Notes under the pieces: model-generated
The model's input: the letters and a program-made list of their open reading frames with translations, nothing else
Told to the model about the DNA's origin: nothing
The model's database searches: none
Shown here: positions 33,404-41,566 of the stretch, piece after piece
How positions within the stretch are numbered: position 1 is the stretch's first letter
How the letters are laid out: the number at the start of each line of letters is the position of its first letter
From: Paenibacillus vietnamensis
Lineage (GTDB): Bacteria; Bacillota; Bacilli; Paenibacillales; Paenibacillaceae
Reading direction: 5' to 3'
Assembly: GCF_020169515.1 (NCBI RefSeq)
Contig: NZ_JAHMHW010000020.1
Span: forward strand, 1 to 64,000
Length of the DNA: 64,000 bases
Translations under genes and position numbers: made by a program

Positions 33404-34714
33404 TTACGGCTGTACGTACCGGTTAATGACCTCGACGAGCAGGTCATTAAGCAGCTTCACCTCGTATTCGCCGGCGGCGGGCTCGAGATGGTCGCCTCCG
33501 ATGCCGCTGTCGTCGGTCAGGAACAAATAGGTTCCGCCGGTTGCCGCGGACATGAACCGGAGCATATACTCCGTATCGACGCTCACTCCGCTCGAGGCGA
33601 CCGGTATGATCCGGATGCCTTTGGCGGCGGCATCCTCCGTCAGCTGATGAATCTCGTCGATAACCTGAGGATCGTCGTGCGGCGGCGCATCGAGAACGAG
33701 AAACAGAAGCCGCGCCCGTGCTTCCTTGCTCCAATCGTGCTCATGAATCGCATCGCGCAGCGCCTGATCGACGGCCTCCGGGTAATCGCCGCCCCCCTGC
33801 GCTTCCTGCTTGCTGAACTGGTCGATGACCTTATTCACGTCCGCCGTGAACGGATAAGGCTTCACAATGTACTCATCATGCCGGTCCCGGTAAAAATTCG
33901 CGCTGACCCGCATCCCCAGCTGATCAGCCTGTTCGTCCGACACCCGCTTCACCACATCCTTCAGCTCCGCTTCCAAATAGTTGAGCTCATCCTCCATCGA
34001 GCCGGTCGTATCGACGACGAACATCAGGTCAACCTGCATTGAAATAGCAGCTGCCTTGCCCAAATCAACCTTGACCGTTCCCTGCTGCGGGATGCTAAGC
34101 GGCTGCGTCGTTTTGCTTTCCTGGCCCGAGCGAACTTGAACCGTATAAGCCCCTTGATTCGCCGACTCCCTGAACATGCCCGCATACACATAAGCCCGGC
34201 CTTCCGTATTCGTACGCGCCTTCCAAGCCGTATCCTTCCCAGACATCAGCAGCACCTCGGCATCCGTTACGGCCCTGCCGTTAGCCGTTACGACGACCTC
34301 CAGCTTTTGAAACGGATCAAATTGCCAGACCCTCTTGCTGTCGTCTCCTTCCTGGGTATTCAGCAAATTGCCGAAGCTTTCCCACGCCGCCAAATCGTCC
34401 CATTCCCCGGCCGTCAACTGGCCGGCTTGCGCCTCTTGTCCTTGATTCGGGTAGCGCCGCTTGCCTTCTTCTTTCTCTCTTTCAGGCTCGCCGCCCGAAG
34501 GGGCGCGGTCAACTTCATTCGAAACTTCTCCATTCGAGGCCCCCTCGGATGTCCGATCGCCCGCATTACCGCTGTCGGCGCTTTCCGAAGCGTCGTTTCC
34601 CGCCGCCCCGGAGCATGCGCCAAGCAGCAGCGCCAACGCCAAAAAAACCGCGAAAGTAATACTGACGCCTTTCCCTGCGCGGCCCGACCCTTTGAATGAA
34701 AGACCCTCCTTCAT
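33404..34714 (-). CDS. VWA-domain lipoprotein
   Basis: The 436-aa exported protein has lipobox LGAC at about residue 33 and an Asp/Ser/Gly/Glu-rich linker (about 36-95). A carboxypeptidase-regulatory-like beta domain (about 155-215, DAEVLLMSGKDTAWKART) precedes a von Willebrand A domain (about 225-430). The MIDAS is complete: DTTGS, then the Thr/Asp-type positions around GGGDYPEAVD and DAPPHDD. It probably binds a divalent metal and a protein or wall ligand at the membrane surface. It stands alone on the minus strand. The partner is unknown. Confidence 0.82.
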   Translation of the reverse strand: MKEGLSFKGSGRAGKGVSITFAVFLALALLLGACSGAAGNDASESADSGNAGDRTSEGASNGEVSNEVDRAPSGGEPEREKEEGKRRYPNQGQEAQAGQLTAGEWDDLAAWESFGNLLNTQEGDDSKRVWQFDPFQKLEVVVTANGRAVTDAEVLLMSGKDTAWKARTNTEGRAYVYAGMFRESANQGAYTVQVRSGQESKTTQPLSIPQQGTVKVDLGKAAAISMQVDLMFVVDTTGSMEDELNYLEAELKDVVKRVSDEQADQLGMRVSANFYRDRHDEYIVKPYPFTADVNKVIDQFSKQEAQGGGDYPEAVDQALRDAIHEHDWSKEARARLLFLVLDAPPHDDPQVIDEIHQLTEDAAAKGIRIIPVASSGVSVDTEYMLRFMSAATGGTYLFLTDDSGIGGDHLEPAAGEYEVKLLNDLLVEVINRYVQP

Positions 34715-34869
34715 CCTTTCAACCCCTTTTTATTTGTATTTGCTACACTGACGTGGGGCGCCTTACAAATGTTGCATAAATGCTCCGCAAAGATTACAAT
34801 CGGTTTCAGACATGCGGCAAGTTCCGGGGCAGGACGGCGGCATGGTTCATACATAGGAGGACTTCACCT

Positions 34870-35172
34870 TTGGAAACCTTTGACCTTATCGCGATCGAAA
34901 TTTCGTTTCAGCAGCAGACGAAGGCTCTGTCCTTTACGTCAGCGGCGCTTGTTATCGTCTCGGATTACGGGGACCGGCTGTGGTACGTCGACATCAACGG
35001 AGTCGCGGACCGCGAGCTGTTAGCATGGTTCGGGCAAAGCGAGGATATCCGTGTGCAGCTTACAGCCGTCGCGGACAGCGGCCAAGCTTTCCGGGGAACA
35101 GGCTACCTGCATCCCAACGAACCGCATCAGGCTGCGGCGATCCGCGGCGACGGAGAGCTGCTTGCGCAGTAG
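34870..35172 (+). CDS. 100-aa protein of unknown function
   Basis: The start is TTG 34870, with AGGAGG 9 nt upstream; no ATG in frame has a comparable site. The product begins METFDLIAIEISFQQQTKAL and looks like a small soluble alpha/beta protein without recognisable motifs. A shared bidirectional terminator follows at 35186-35235. It appears to be a single-gene transcript. Confidence 0.6.
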   Translation: METFDLIAIEISFQQQTKALSFTSAALVIVSDYGDRLWYVDINGVADRELLAWFGQSEDIRVQLTAVADSGQAFRGTGYLHPNEPHQAAAIRGDGELLAQ

Positions 35173-35185
35173 ACTTATAATCATT

Positions 35186-35235
35186 AAAAAGCAGCTCCGA
35201 CAAAACCTGGTTCAGGCCCGTCGGAGCTGCTTTTT
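35186..35235. terminator. Bidirectional terminator
   Basis: AAAAAGCAGCTCCGAC (35186-35201) and GTCGGAGCTGCTTTTT (35220-35235) are perfectly complementary, with A/T runs on both sides. It serves the plus-strand 100-aa gene and the minus-strand aldolase gene. Confidence 0.93.
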
Positions 35236-35240
35236 ACTTC

Positions 35241-36203
35241 TTATTTGCTGTGAGCGACTTCCGGTGTCGTCAAGCGGTCGTAAAACTCTACGCCCTTGTC
35301 CTTGTCGGCGGAGTCGCGGAGCGCCATAGCGGAACGCGGATGCTCGTCCAAAATGCCGGTAATCATGTAAGGGATAATATAACCCCACTCTTCTCTCTCG
35401 CGAAGAGGAATCATAAATTTCTCGATCATGTCGAGGACCGGACGGATGCTGTACTTCGTATTCTGAAGCTCGGCGACGAGCAGCTCGGTATTGCAGTTGC
35501 CTGCCGCGCGGCCCATGCCGTATACGGAAGAGTCAAGCAGCTCTACGCCGTTCTCGGCCGCCAGAAGCGTGTTCGCGAAAGCAAGCTGCAGATTGTTGTG
35601 CGCATGAACGCCAAGCCGCTTGTTCGGAAGGTGCTTCTTGAACTTATCGACCAGGTAGCTCATGTCGTTCGGCTTCAGGCTGCCGTATGAATCCACGATG
35701 TACACGACGTCTACGACGCTTTCATTGATCAGCTGGAACGCTTCGATCAGCTGGTTCTCCATCACGTTGGACAGCGCCATAATGTTAAGCGTCGTTTCGT
35801 AGCCGCGGTCATGGAATACTTGAACGAGCTCAAGCGCCTTATCCACGTCCTGAACGTAGCAGGCAACGCGGATCAGGTCGAGCATGCTTTCGCTACGCGG
35901 CAAAATGTCGCTCTCGTCTACGCGGCCCACGTCAACAAGCGCGGACAGCTTCGTGTTGCCTTTGTTCGGAATGACTTTTCTAAGAAAGTCATCGTTCAGA
36001 AAACGCCAAGGGCCGGCGCTTTCCGCGCCCTTCAGAAGCTTTGGCGAGTTTTTATAGCCGATTTCCATATAATCGACGCCGGCTTCGTTCAGGCTTTGAT
36101 ACAAGTGCTGAACGAACTCCACGCTAAAATCCCAGTTATTGACGAGACCGCCGTCGCGGACCGTGCAGTCAACAATTTTGCAATGGCTCGTTTTTGATTG
36201 CAT
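35241..36203 (-). CDS. HMGL-like (DRE-TIM) aldolase domain protein
   Basis: A 320-aa TIM-barrel protein of the HMG-CoA lyase/4-hydroxy-2-oxovalerate aldolase superfamily. The metal/catalytic motif is CTVRDGGLVNNWDF (residues 13-26). The metal histidines are in LGVHAHNNLQ (about 198-207), and a GMGRAAGNCNTE active-site loop follows (about 229-240). The small C-terminal DmpG communication domain is absent, so it is not a classical pathway aldolase. The natural substrate is unknown. AAGGAGT precedes the ATG. Confidence 0.82.
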   Translation of the reverse strand: MQSKTSHCKIVDCTVRDGGLVNNWDFSVEFVQHLYQSLNEAGVDYMEIGYKNSPKLLKGAESAGPWRFLNDDFLRKVIPNKGNTKLSALVDVGRVDESDILPRSESMLDLIRVACYVQDVDKALELVQVFHDRGYETTLNIMALSNVMENQLIEAFQLINESVVDVVYIVDSYGSLKPNDMSYLVDKFKKHLPNKRLGVHAHNNLQLAFANTLLAAENGVELLDSSVYGMGRAAGNCNTELLVAELQNTKYSIRPVLDMIEKFMIPLREREEWGYIIPYMITGILDEHPRSAMALRDSADKDKGVEFYDRLTTPEVAHSK

Positions 36204-36320
36204 GCGTAGTACTCCTTTGATGTGAACATGAGTTCAGTTTTTCTCATTTTACTTGAAAAGGAGGAGGAACGCAAAATGTTTTTGTCGATAAATGGCTGAA
36301 TCTGGAGCCTTCCGCATCCG

Positions 36321-37067
36321 CTATTTTACGATCTTTTGCGGCTCCCCTGCAAAGTGTCCGGAACGGCTGATCTTCGTCTGGAGATACTTCTCGTTATAAG
36401 CGGAGGCATTGCCCCAAAGAGGCACTCTGCCGGAGACGCTCATGCCGGCCTTGCGCATCGCTTCCACTTTACGCGGATTGTTCGTGATGATCGATACCGG
36501 CAGCTTGCGCAGCAGACCCAGCACGGCTATTGCGTCGCTGTAATCGCGGGAGTCGTCGGCAAAGCCGAGCTCCAGATTCGCGTCGACCGTGTCGAGCCCT
36601 TCCTCCTGCAGCAAATAAGCGATCGCTTTGCTGAAGAGGCCGATACCGCGCCCTTCGTGATTTGCCAAATAAAACAGAGCTCCCGAGCCGTGCTCGGCAA
36701 TAATCCGCATCGATTGCTTCAGCTGGAAGCCGCAGTCGCACCTGGCGCTTCCGAAAATGTCGCCCGTATGGCAAATGCTGTGCATCCGGATAAGCGCGTC
36801 GGGGTTATGAGCAAAATCGCCGTACACGAGCACGCTCGATTGCTGATGGTCCGCGTAATGGACCCGGTTCAGCTCCTCGACCAGCTCGGCTGCCGCCAGC
36901 TCCTTGCCCGCTTCTTTCCTCAGCCAGCTGTACCACGCGAAAATTTTCGTCTCGCCGTCCAATTCGACGGGCAGCTTGACGGGTCCGACAACGTAAATGT
37001 CTTCGCTGCCATTTTGCGTTTTTGTTATTTTATCCTTAATAATGGCTTCAATGCTTGATTTAATCAT
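36321..37067 (-). CDS. ribA: GTP cyclohydrolase II (RibA-type)
   Basis: The 248-aa stand-alone enzyme shows RMHSICHTGDIFGSARCDCG (zinc-binding Cys set, about 94-113) and the GTP-binding/active-site NHEGRGIGLFSK (about 136-147). The conserved NNPRKVEAM is near 195. GTP cyclohydrolase II opens GTP to the first riboflavin precursor. Here it is not fused to RibB and no other rib genes are present, so it may be a second copy with a specialised role. The minus-strand neighbour is the DODA-type dioxygenase 28 bp upstream. Confidence 0.87.
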   Translation of the reverse strand: MIKSSIEAIIKDKITKTQNGSEDIYVVGPVKLPVELDGETKIFAWYSWLRKEAGKELAAAELVEELNRVHYADHQQSSVLVYGDFAHNPDALIRMHSICHTGDIFGSARCDCGFQLKQSMRIIAEHGSGALFYLANHEGRGIGLFSKAIAYLLQEEGLDTVDANLELGFADDSRDYSDAIAVLGLLRKLPVSIITNNPRKVEAMRKAGMSVSGRVPLWGNASAYNEKYLQTKISRSGHFAGEPQKIVK

Positions 37068-37095
37068 AGCGGCGCACCTTCTTCGATTGATTGGA

Positions 37096-37860
37096 TTAGA
37101 ATCGCAGCGACAGATTGCTTAACGTTCCGAACTGATAGCTGCGGTGAATGATTTGCGGCATCTTCGAAGGGTCTCCGCTTCCGAGCGCGATATATAACGG
37201 AACAAAATGCTCCGCGCGCGGTACTGCCATTTTAGCATGTGGAGCAAGCCGTTCATAGTCAAATAAGGATTTGGTGTCATGGGCATTCATTTTCTCGATC
37301 AGCCAATCGTCGAACTCGACCGCCCATTGCTCCGGCTCCCGCTGGCCCCACTTCACCGCGCGCAAATTATGGACGGTTACGCCGCTGCCGATGACCAGAA
37401 TGTTCCGGCCGCTTAAGCTCCGAAGAGCCTCTCCAATCCGGTATTGCTCCTCCGGGGACCGGAAGGGATTCACCGATACCTGCACGACAGGCACGTCCGC
37501 CTTCGGGAACATATGCTTCAGCATCGTCCAGGAGCCGTGATCCAATCCGCGGTACCGGTCGAACTGAACGGGAAAACCGCCGTCCTCCAGCAGTCTGCCG
37601 ACCAGCGCGGCCACCTCCGTTGAGCCTTTGGCCGGGTATTTGACTTGATAAAGCTCATCCGGAAACCCGTAAAAATCGTAAATCGTTTCGTATTCGTCAT
37701 CCTTCGAAGATATCGTGACCGTATCCGTCTCCCAGTGAGCCGTAAAAATCACGATCGCGTCAGGCTTTATAGAAGCTCCGGTTTGCTGCAAAAACCGGCT
37801 GTATTCGTTTTGTTCAATGGCCAGCATCGGAGATCCGTGCGCCAGAAATAAAGGATTCAT
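37096..37860 (-). CDS. DODA-type (LigB-like/YgiD) extradiol dioxygenase
   Basis: A 254-aa member of the 4,5-DOPA dioxygenase/LigB superfamily. The metal His is in LFLAHGSPM (residues 4-12). Others are in the GLDHGSWTMLKHMFP block (about 106-120) and SGVTVHNLRAV (about 163-173). The start is ATG 37860 (GGAGGG 8 nt upstream). It is divergent from an HxlR regulator with back-to-back promoters, so regulation by that protein (electrophile/quinone or thiol stress) is likely. The substrate is probably a catechol or hydroquinone (inference). Confidence 0.85.
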   Translation of the reverse strand: MNPLFLAHGSPMLAIEQNEYSRFLQQTGASIKPDAIVIFTAHWETDTVTISSKDDEYETIYDFYGFPDELYQVKYPAKGSTEVAALVGRLLEDGGFPVQFDRYRGLDHGSWTMLKHMFPKADVPVVQVSVNPFRSPEEQYRIGEALRSLSGRNILVIGSGVTVHNLRAVKWGQREPEQWAVEFDDWLIEKMNAHDTKSLFDYERLAPHAKMAVPRAEHFVPLYIALGSGDPSKMPQIIHRSYQFGTLSNLSLRF

Positions 37861-37897
37861 GAGTGTTGCCCTCCAAATCACTTACTATTTGTAACTA

Positions 37898-37926
37898 ATT
37901 ATAATTTTATAACTTGTGTTAGTCAA
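37898..37926 (-). promoter_or_regulatory. Sigma-A promoter of the dioxygenase gene
   Basis: On the minus strand there is TTGACT (rc of 37921-37926), a 17-bp spacer and TATAAT (rc of 37898-37903). A TTACTATTTGTAA imperfect palindrome (37882-37894) lies just downstream, at a typical HxlR/YodB operator position. Confidence 0.8.
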
Positions 37927-37930
37927 GTAA

Positions 37931-37959
37931 TTAACAACAACTTAGTGTGCTTGTATAAA
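37931..37959 (+). promoter_or_regulatory. Sigma-A promoter of the HxlR regulator
   Basis: TTAACA (37931-37936), a 17-bp spacer and TATAAA (37954-37959). Its -35 box lies 4 bp from that of the divergent dioxygenase promoter, so one bound regulator could block both. Confidence 0.75.
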
Positions 37960-38006
37960 TAAGATATTGGAGGTATACTTAAAAGAAGCAAAAAGAGGTG
38001 ATACCG

Positions 38007-38330
38007 ATGGATCAGTCAAACCTTTGTCCCCGTTTCCAGAAGGGAATGGACATTATAAGCAAACGTTGGACCGGCCTAATCATATACCAGCTGTTATCCG
38101 GCCCGCAGCGCTTCTGCGCCGTGCAGTCCGCGCTGCCGATCAGCGGCAGGCTGCTCTCGGAGCGCTTCAAGGATCTGGAGACCGAGGGCATCGTAGACCG
38201 CCACGTCTACCCCGAGATACCGGTCCGGATCGAATATTCGTTAACCGAGAAAGGGCGCGCGCTCGAGCCTATCATCCGGGAAATTCAAGCCTGGTCGCAA
38301 GATTGGATCAAGCCCGATGCCCCTCACTGA
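38007..38330 (+). CDS. HxlR-family MarR-like transcriptional regulator
   Basis: The 107-aa winged-helix regulator shows ISKRWTGLIIYQLLSGPQRF, LPISGRLLSERFKDLE and the beta wing VRIEYSLTEKG. A single Cys (LCPRF, residue 7) is at the position used for redox sensing in HypR/YodB-type members. The start is ATG 38007, with AGAGGTG 7 nt upstream. It probably represses itself and the divergent dioxygenase, and loses DNA binding when the cysteine is modified (family knowledge plus inference). Confidence 0.88.
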   Translation: MDQSNLCPRFQKGMDIISKRWTGLIIYQLLSGPQRFCAVQSALPISGRLLSERFKDLETEGIVDRHVYPEIPVRIEYSLTEKGRALEPIIREIQAWSQDWIKPDAPH

Positions 38331-38343
38331 ATGACAGCTTTCA

Positions 38344-38386
38344 GAATGCCGGCACGCGGTTTCATGCTGCGGCCGGCATTCTTTTG
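38344..38386 (+). terminator. Terminator of the HxlR gene
   Basis: GAATGCCGGC (38344-38353) pairs with GCCGGCATTC (38372-38381), followed by TTTT. Confidence 0.85.
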
Positions 38387-38473
38387 GATTTAGCCGCATA
38401 AGATGCAAGCAAGCATAAGCAATGAATGGTTTACAAAGTTGCGCTGCAGGTTTAAAATATTAATGAAACCATT

Positions 38474-38634
38474 AACGCTTAATTTTTCGCAAGAAAAAGC
38501 GGGGGAACCAACGCGTCCGTGACGAATGCCGGTACGCAAGGGGTGAATCCGGGGATTTGTGCCCCCGGTAGGGCTTTCTCTCTAGCCCGAATCCGACAGC
38601 TAACCTCGTAAGCGACCAAAGGAGAGGTTTTTTT
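38474..38634 (+). promoter_or_regulatory. c-di-AMP riboswitch (ydaO/yuaA type)
   Basis: The conserved blocks occur in order: GCGGGGGAACCAACGCG (from 38499), AAGGGGTGAATCC (38537), TAGGGCTTTCTCTCTAGCCC (38570) and GACAGCTAACCTCGTAAGCG (from 38595). AACCTC (38602-38607) of the last block pairs with GAGGTT (38624-38629) to form a terminator with a T run that ends at the start codon. The ribosome binding site AAAGGAGAGG lies in the terminator's 3' arm, so both transcription and translation may be shut off when c-di-AMP is bound. Confidence 0.95.
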
Positions 38635-39060
38635 ATGTTTTGCCAATCTTCACAGCACGTGCCCCAATCCACCGAACACTCCTCCTCAATTACCATCACC
38701 CGCATCGAGCTTTTCGTCATTCCCGCGCTGGCCATCGATTCCGCCGGATACCGGATCTGTCTTCGTTTGACTTCGGATTTAGGGTTTGGCTGGAGCGAAA
38801 TGTTTATTGACGAAGCCGATGAGATGATGGATCTCGAACGCTGCAGTGATCTGCTTGTCTCCTTCATTAGGAGCGTCAGCCTCCCGTTGCTCCATGATTT
38901 CCAATATGACAAGTTCGATCAGGAAGGCCGCGCATTAGATCTGTTAGCCGCAGCCATCCAGCAAGTCACAACGCTTTCCGCCGAAACCGCTCCGGCAGCG
39001 GCGGATACCGAAGAGTATGTGCTTCGTCAGCGGGCCGTGAACTATGTATCGTTGTTCTAA
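38635..39060 (+). CDS. 141-aa protein of unknown function under c-di-AMP riboswitch control
   Basis: ATG 38635 follows the riboswitch directly, with the ribosome binding site inside the switch. The product is soluble, with no signal or membrane segment and a low-complexity first 18 residues. A compact domain follows (SSITITRIELFVIPALAIDS, then LTSDLGFGWSEMF), faintly like the N-terminal capping domain of enolase-superfamily enzymes but far too short for one. The usual targets of this riboswitch are potassium transporters, osmolyte uptake and wall hydrolases, and this protein is none of these by sequence. It has its own terminator and is monocistronic. Confidence 0.78.
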   Translation: MFCQSSQHVPQSTEHSSSITITRIELFVIPALAIDSAGYRICLRLTSDLGFGWSEMFIDEADEMMDLERCSDLLVSFIRSVSLPLLHDFQYDKFDQEGRALDLLAAAIQQVTTLSAETAPAAADTEEYVLRQRAVNYVSLF

Positions 39061-39069
39061 ACTAAAAGA

Positions 39070-39131
39070 ACGAGTGGCAGAGCTCGCTAACCGTCAACAA
39101 AGTTAGCGAAGCCTCTGCCACTCGTTTTTTC
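39070..39131. terminator. Bidirectional terminator
   Basis: ACGAGTGGCAGAG (39070-39082) pairs with CTCTGCCACTCGT (39113-39125), with an inner GCTAAC/GTTAGC stem and a T run. It is shared by the 141-aa gene and the convergent yjbQ gene. Confidence 0.9.
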
Positions 39132-39146
39132 GTATTTATTGCCGGA

Positions 39147-39551
39147 TCAGCAGCGGTCTTCCACAATCTTTACATAGAATCGACGCGACCGCGGCCCGTC
39201 GAACTCGCAGAAATAGATACCCTGCCACGTGCCGAGAACGAGGTTTCCGCCTGCGATCAGCACCGTCTGGCTCGAGCCGGTCGTAATGGCTTTCAAATGC
39301 GCCGCGGTGTTGCCTTCGGCATGGCGGTCTTCTCTGTGATGCCAGGGATAAATTTCATCCAGGCGGCGCAGCACGTCGCGTACGACGTCGGGGTCCGCAT
39401 TTTCGTTAATGGCCATGCCTGCCGTCGTATGGGGACAATAGACGATTGCGAATCCGTCCTTCACTCCGCTCTCGCGGACGGCACCACGTACCAGATGCGT
39501 AACCTCGGCCATCTGGTCTCTTGCACTCGTAGATAATTCAAATGTTCTCAT
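39147..39551 (-). CDS. YjbQ/UPF0047 family protein
   Basis: A 134-aa member of the YjbQ family (secondary thiamine-phosphate synthase activity reported for E. coli YjbQ). Conserved features are YCPHTTAGMAINE (about 38-50), the DxHAEGNTAAHLK block (about 75-88) and LGTWQGIYFCEFDGPRSR (about 106-123), which form a His-rich active site. The length is normal and a good ribosome binding site (GGAGG) precedes the ATG. The physiological role in Bacillota is unclear. Confidence 0.87.
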   Translation of the reverse strand: MRTFELSTSARDQMAEVTHLVRGAVRESGVKDGFAIVYCPHTTAGMAINENADPDVVRDVLRRLDEIYPWHHREDRHAEGNTAAHLKAITTGSSQTVLIAGGNLVLGTWQGIYFCEFDGPRSRRFYVKIVEDRC

Positions 39552-39985
39552 GATACTTTCCTCCGTTCTATTTTGGTGTATTATAGCATTAAAAACAATC
39601 CTTCCGCCCCTTTTACGCCTTCCGCTGTATCCTCTAAATGCGCTACTCTGACTAGCCTGTTTCTCCTTCTTAGCAAAATAACTGGAATCGATGTATTTAT
39701 TTCAGCTTAATCCCTCTTCTTAGCAAAATAACTGGATTCCATGTATGTAAATCTACGCGAAACCTCACATCTGAACATGATTAGCCGATTTATAGGGAGC
39801 AAATACAGTTATTTTCTAAAAAGAAGAGCATGTTTAAAAAATAACTGCATTAAATCCAGTTAGGTTAGGCGCGACTCAAGCGGACCTTACGGGGCAGAGT
39901 GCAATGGATGAGCAAGTGAGACGCGAAAAGGCCGTCTCCCATGCAGCATATGCCGCACAGGAAACAGCCCGATTTAAGCCAAATC
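39552..39985. repeat. Intergenic repeat region with CTTCTTAGCAAAATAACTGG units
   Basis: Two direct copies of CTTCTTAGCAAAATAACTGG (39667 and 39715) are followed by two inverted, degenerate copies (CAGTTATTTTCTAAAAAGAAG at 39806-39826 and AATAACTGCATTAAATCCAG near 39840). The layout, two forward units then inverted ones, matches the 33.2-kb region, and the core AGCAAA(A)TAAC is shared. No gene was seen. Confidence 0.7.
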
Positions 39986-40741
39986 CTATCGGACGAGCCA
40001 GCCGCCGTCGACGGCAAGCACATGTCCGTTCATGTAATCCGACGCTGCGGAAGCCAGGAATACCGCTGGACCTACGAGATCCTCGGAGGAGCCCCAGCGT
40101 CCTGCCGGAATACGCTGCAAAATTTGCGTGCTGCGGACCGGATCCTCACGGAGCGCTTCCGTGTTGTCCGTGCTCATGTAGCCCGGCGCAATCGCGTTGA
40201 CCTGAAGGCCCTTGCTTGCCCATTCGCTCGCAAGTGCTTTCGTAAGGCCTGCAACCGCGTGTTTGCTGGACGTGTAGCCCGGTACGTTGATGCCGCCCTG
40301 GTAGGAAAGCATCGAAGCGATGTTGATGATTTTGCCGGAGCCCTGCTCGATCATGTACCGGCCTGCCAGCTGGCTAAGCACGAATACGGAGTTCAGGTTC
40401 ACGTCAAGCACTTCCTGCCAATCCTCATAGCTGTGATCGACTGCCGGCGTTCTGCGGATAATGCCCGCGTTGTTCACCAGAATATCGATGCGGCCAAGCT
40501 CGTCCGCCGTGCGTTCGATAATGCCGGCCAGCTTGGAGCGGTCGCCTACGTCGGCTTGAATGGTAATCGCTTTGCGGCCTAGCGCGCGAGCAGCCTCCGC
40601 GCCTTTGTCGGCCGGCGTACGGTTCGTTACGAATGCCACGTCGGCTCCGGCCTTCGCAAGGCCAAGCGCAATCGCTTCGCCAAGACCTCTTCCCGCGCCG
40701 GTCACGATCGCGACCTTCCCTGTCAAATCAAACAAACTCAT
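39986..40741 (-). CDS. kduD: 2-dehydro-3-deoxy-D-gluconate 5-dehydrogenase
   Basis: A 251-aa classical SDR with TGAGRGLGEAI, ILVNNAGIIRR, catalytic IASMLSYQGG and YTSSKHA, ending in DGGWLVR, the KduD signature set and length. It reduces 2,5-diketo-3-deoxygluconate to KDG. It lies 5 bp after a DeoR-type regulator and in one unit with kduI, the preceding step. No KDG kinase or aldolase is in the window. Confidence 0.9.
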   Translation of the reverse strand: MSLFDLTGKVAIVTGAGRGLGEAIALGLAKAGADVAFVTNRTPADKGAEAARALGRKAITIQADVGDRSKLAGIIERTADELGRIDILVNNAGIIRRTPAVDHSYEDWQEVLDVNLNSVFVLSQLAGRYMIEQGSGKIINIASMLSYQGGINVPGYTSSKHAVAGLTKALASEWASKGLQVNAIAPGYMSTDNTEALREDPVRSTQILQRIPAGRWGSSEDLVGPAVFLASAASDYMNGHVLAVDGGWLVR

Positions 40742-40746
40742 GATCT

Positions 40747-41541
40747 TTACACCTTCCCCTTCGCTTTCTTGCCATTGCCCGGCAGCGCCGCTTTCATCAT
40801 CCGCAAGCCGTGCGCCTCGTACTTGGCGGCCACCTCGTCTTCGATCCCCTCATCCGTAATGATGATGTCGATCTCTTCCAGGCCGGCATAGGTGATCAAG
40901 GCGCCTTTGTCGAACTTGCTGCGATCAGCCAAGCAGTAAACCGTCTTGGCATTTTCCATATACAGTTTCTTTAGCTTCGTCAGCTCTTCGGTAAAAATCG
41001 TCAGGCCGTACTCCAGATGCACACCGGTCGTAGACAGGAACAGCTTGTGGACATTCAGCTTTTTGATCCAGTCATGCGACTCGGCGCCGATGAGCAGATT
41101 GTTATGGCGATAGCCGCCGGGGACGACCAGCCGGACCTGGTCCTTGGCGGTCAGCTCCCGGATAATCAGCAAGTCGTTCGTCAGCACCGTCACAGGAATG
41201 TTCGGCAGCCTCCGGGCCATTTCCAGCGTCGTGCTGCCCGCGTCCAGCGCAATGATATCATTCGGTTCGATGCAGGTAAGCGCAAGAGAAGCGATCGCTT
41301 CCTTCTCCTGCTGATGCTTGCTGTTCGGAAACTGCAGCGGGAACAGGCTGTCTTCGCCGCCCTGCTCGAGCACCGCCCCGCCGTGCGTCCGCTTCAGCAG
41401 CCCCTTCTCCTCCAGCTTCTCCAGGTCCTCCCGGACGGTCTTCTCGGTGACCTGGAACTGCTCGCTAAGCTCCGATACTTTGACCGCGCCAAGCTGCTCT
41501 AGTTTTTCTATAATCTTGCGATGCCTCTCTGCAGCAAGCAT
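40747..41541 (-). CDS. DeoR-family transcriptional regulator
   Basis: The 264-aa regulator has an N-terminal HTH (RHRKIIEKLEQLGAVKVSEL, then VTEKTVREDLEKLE) and the KRTHGGA hinge typical of the family. A DeoRC sugar-phosphate sensor domain follows, with DAGSTTLEMAR. It sits between kduI and kduD, with 25-bp and 5-bp gaps. It probably represses this operon in response to a uronate-derived phosphate such as KDG-6-phosphate (inference). The likely operator is the repeat at 42429-42461. Confidence 0.9.
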   Translation of the reverse strand: MLAAERHRKIIEKLEQLGAVKVSELSEQFQVTEKTVREDLEKLEEKGLLKRTHGGAVLEQGGEDSLFPLQFPNSKHQQEKEAIASLALTCIEPNDIIALDAGSTTLEMARRLPNIPVTVLTNDLLIIRELTAKDQVRLVVPGGYRHNNLLIGAESHDWIKKLNVHKLFLSTTGVHLEYGLTIFTEELTKLKKLYMENAKTVYCLADRSKFDKGALITYAGLEEIDIIITDEGIEDEVAAKYEAHGLRMMKAALPGNGKKAKGKV

Positions 41542-41566
41542 GGTGCACCTCCCGTAGCGAATGAAT

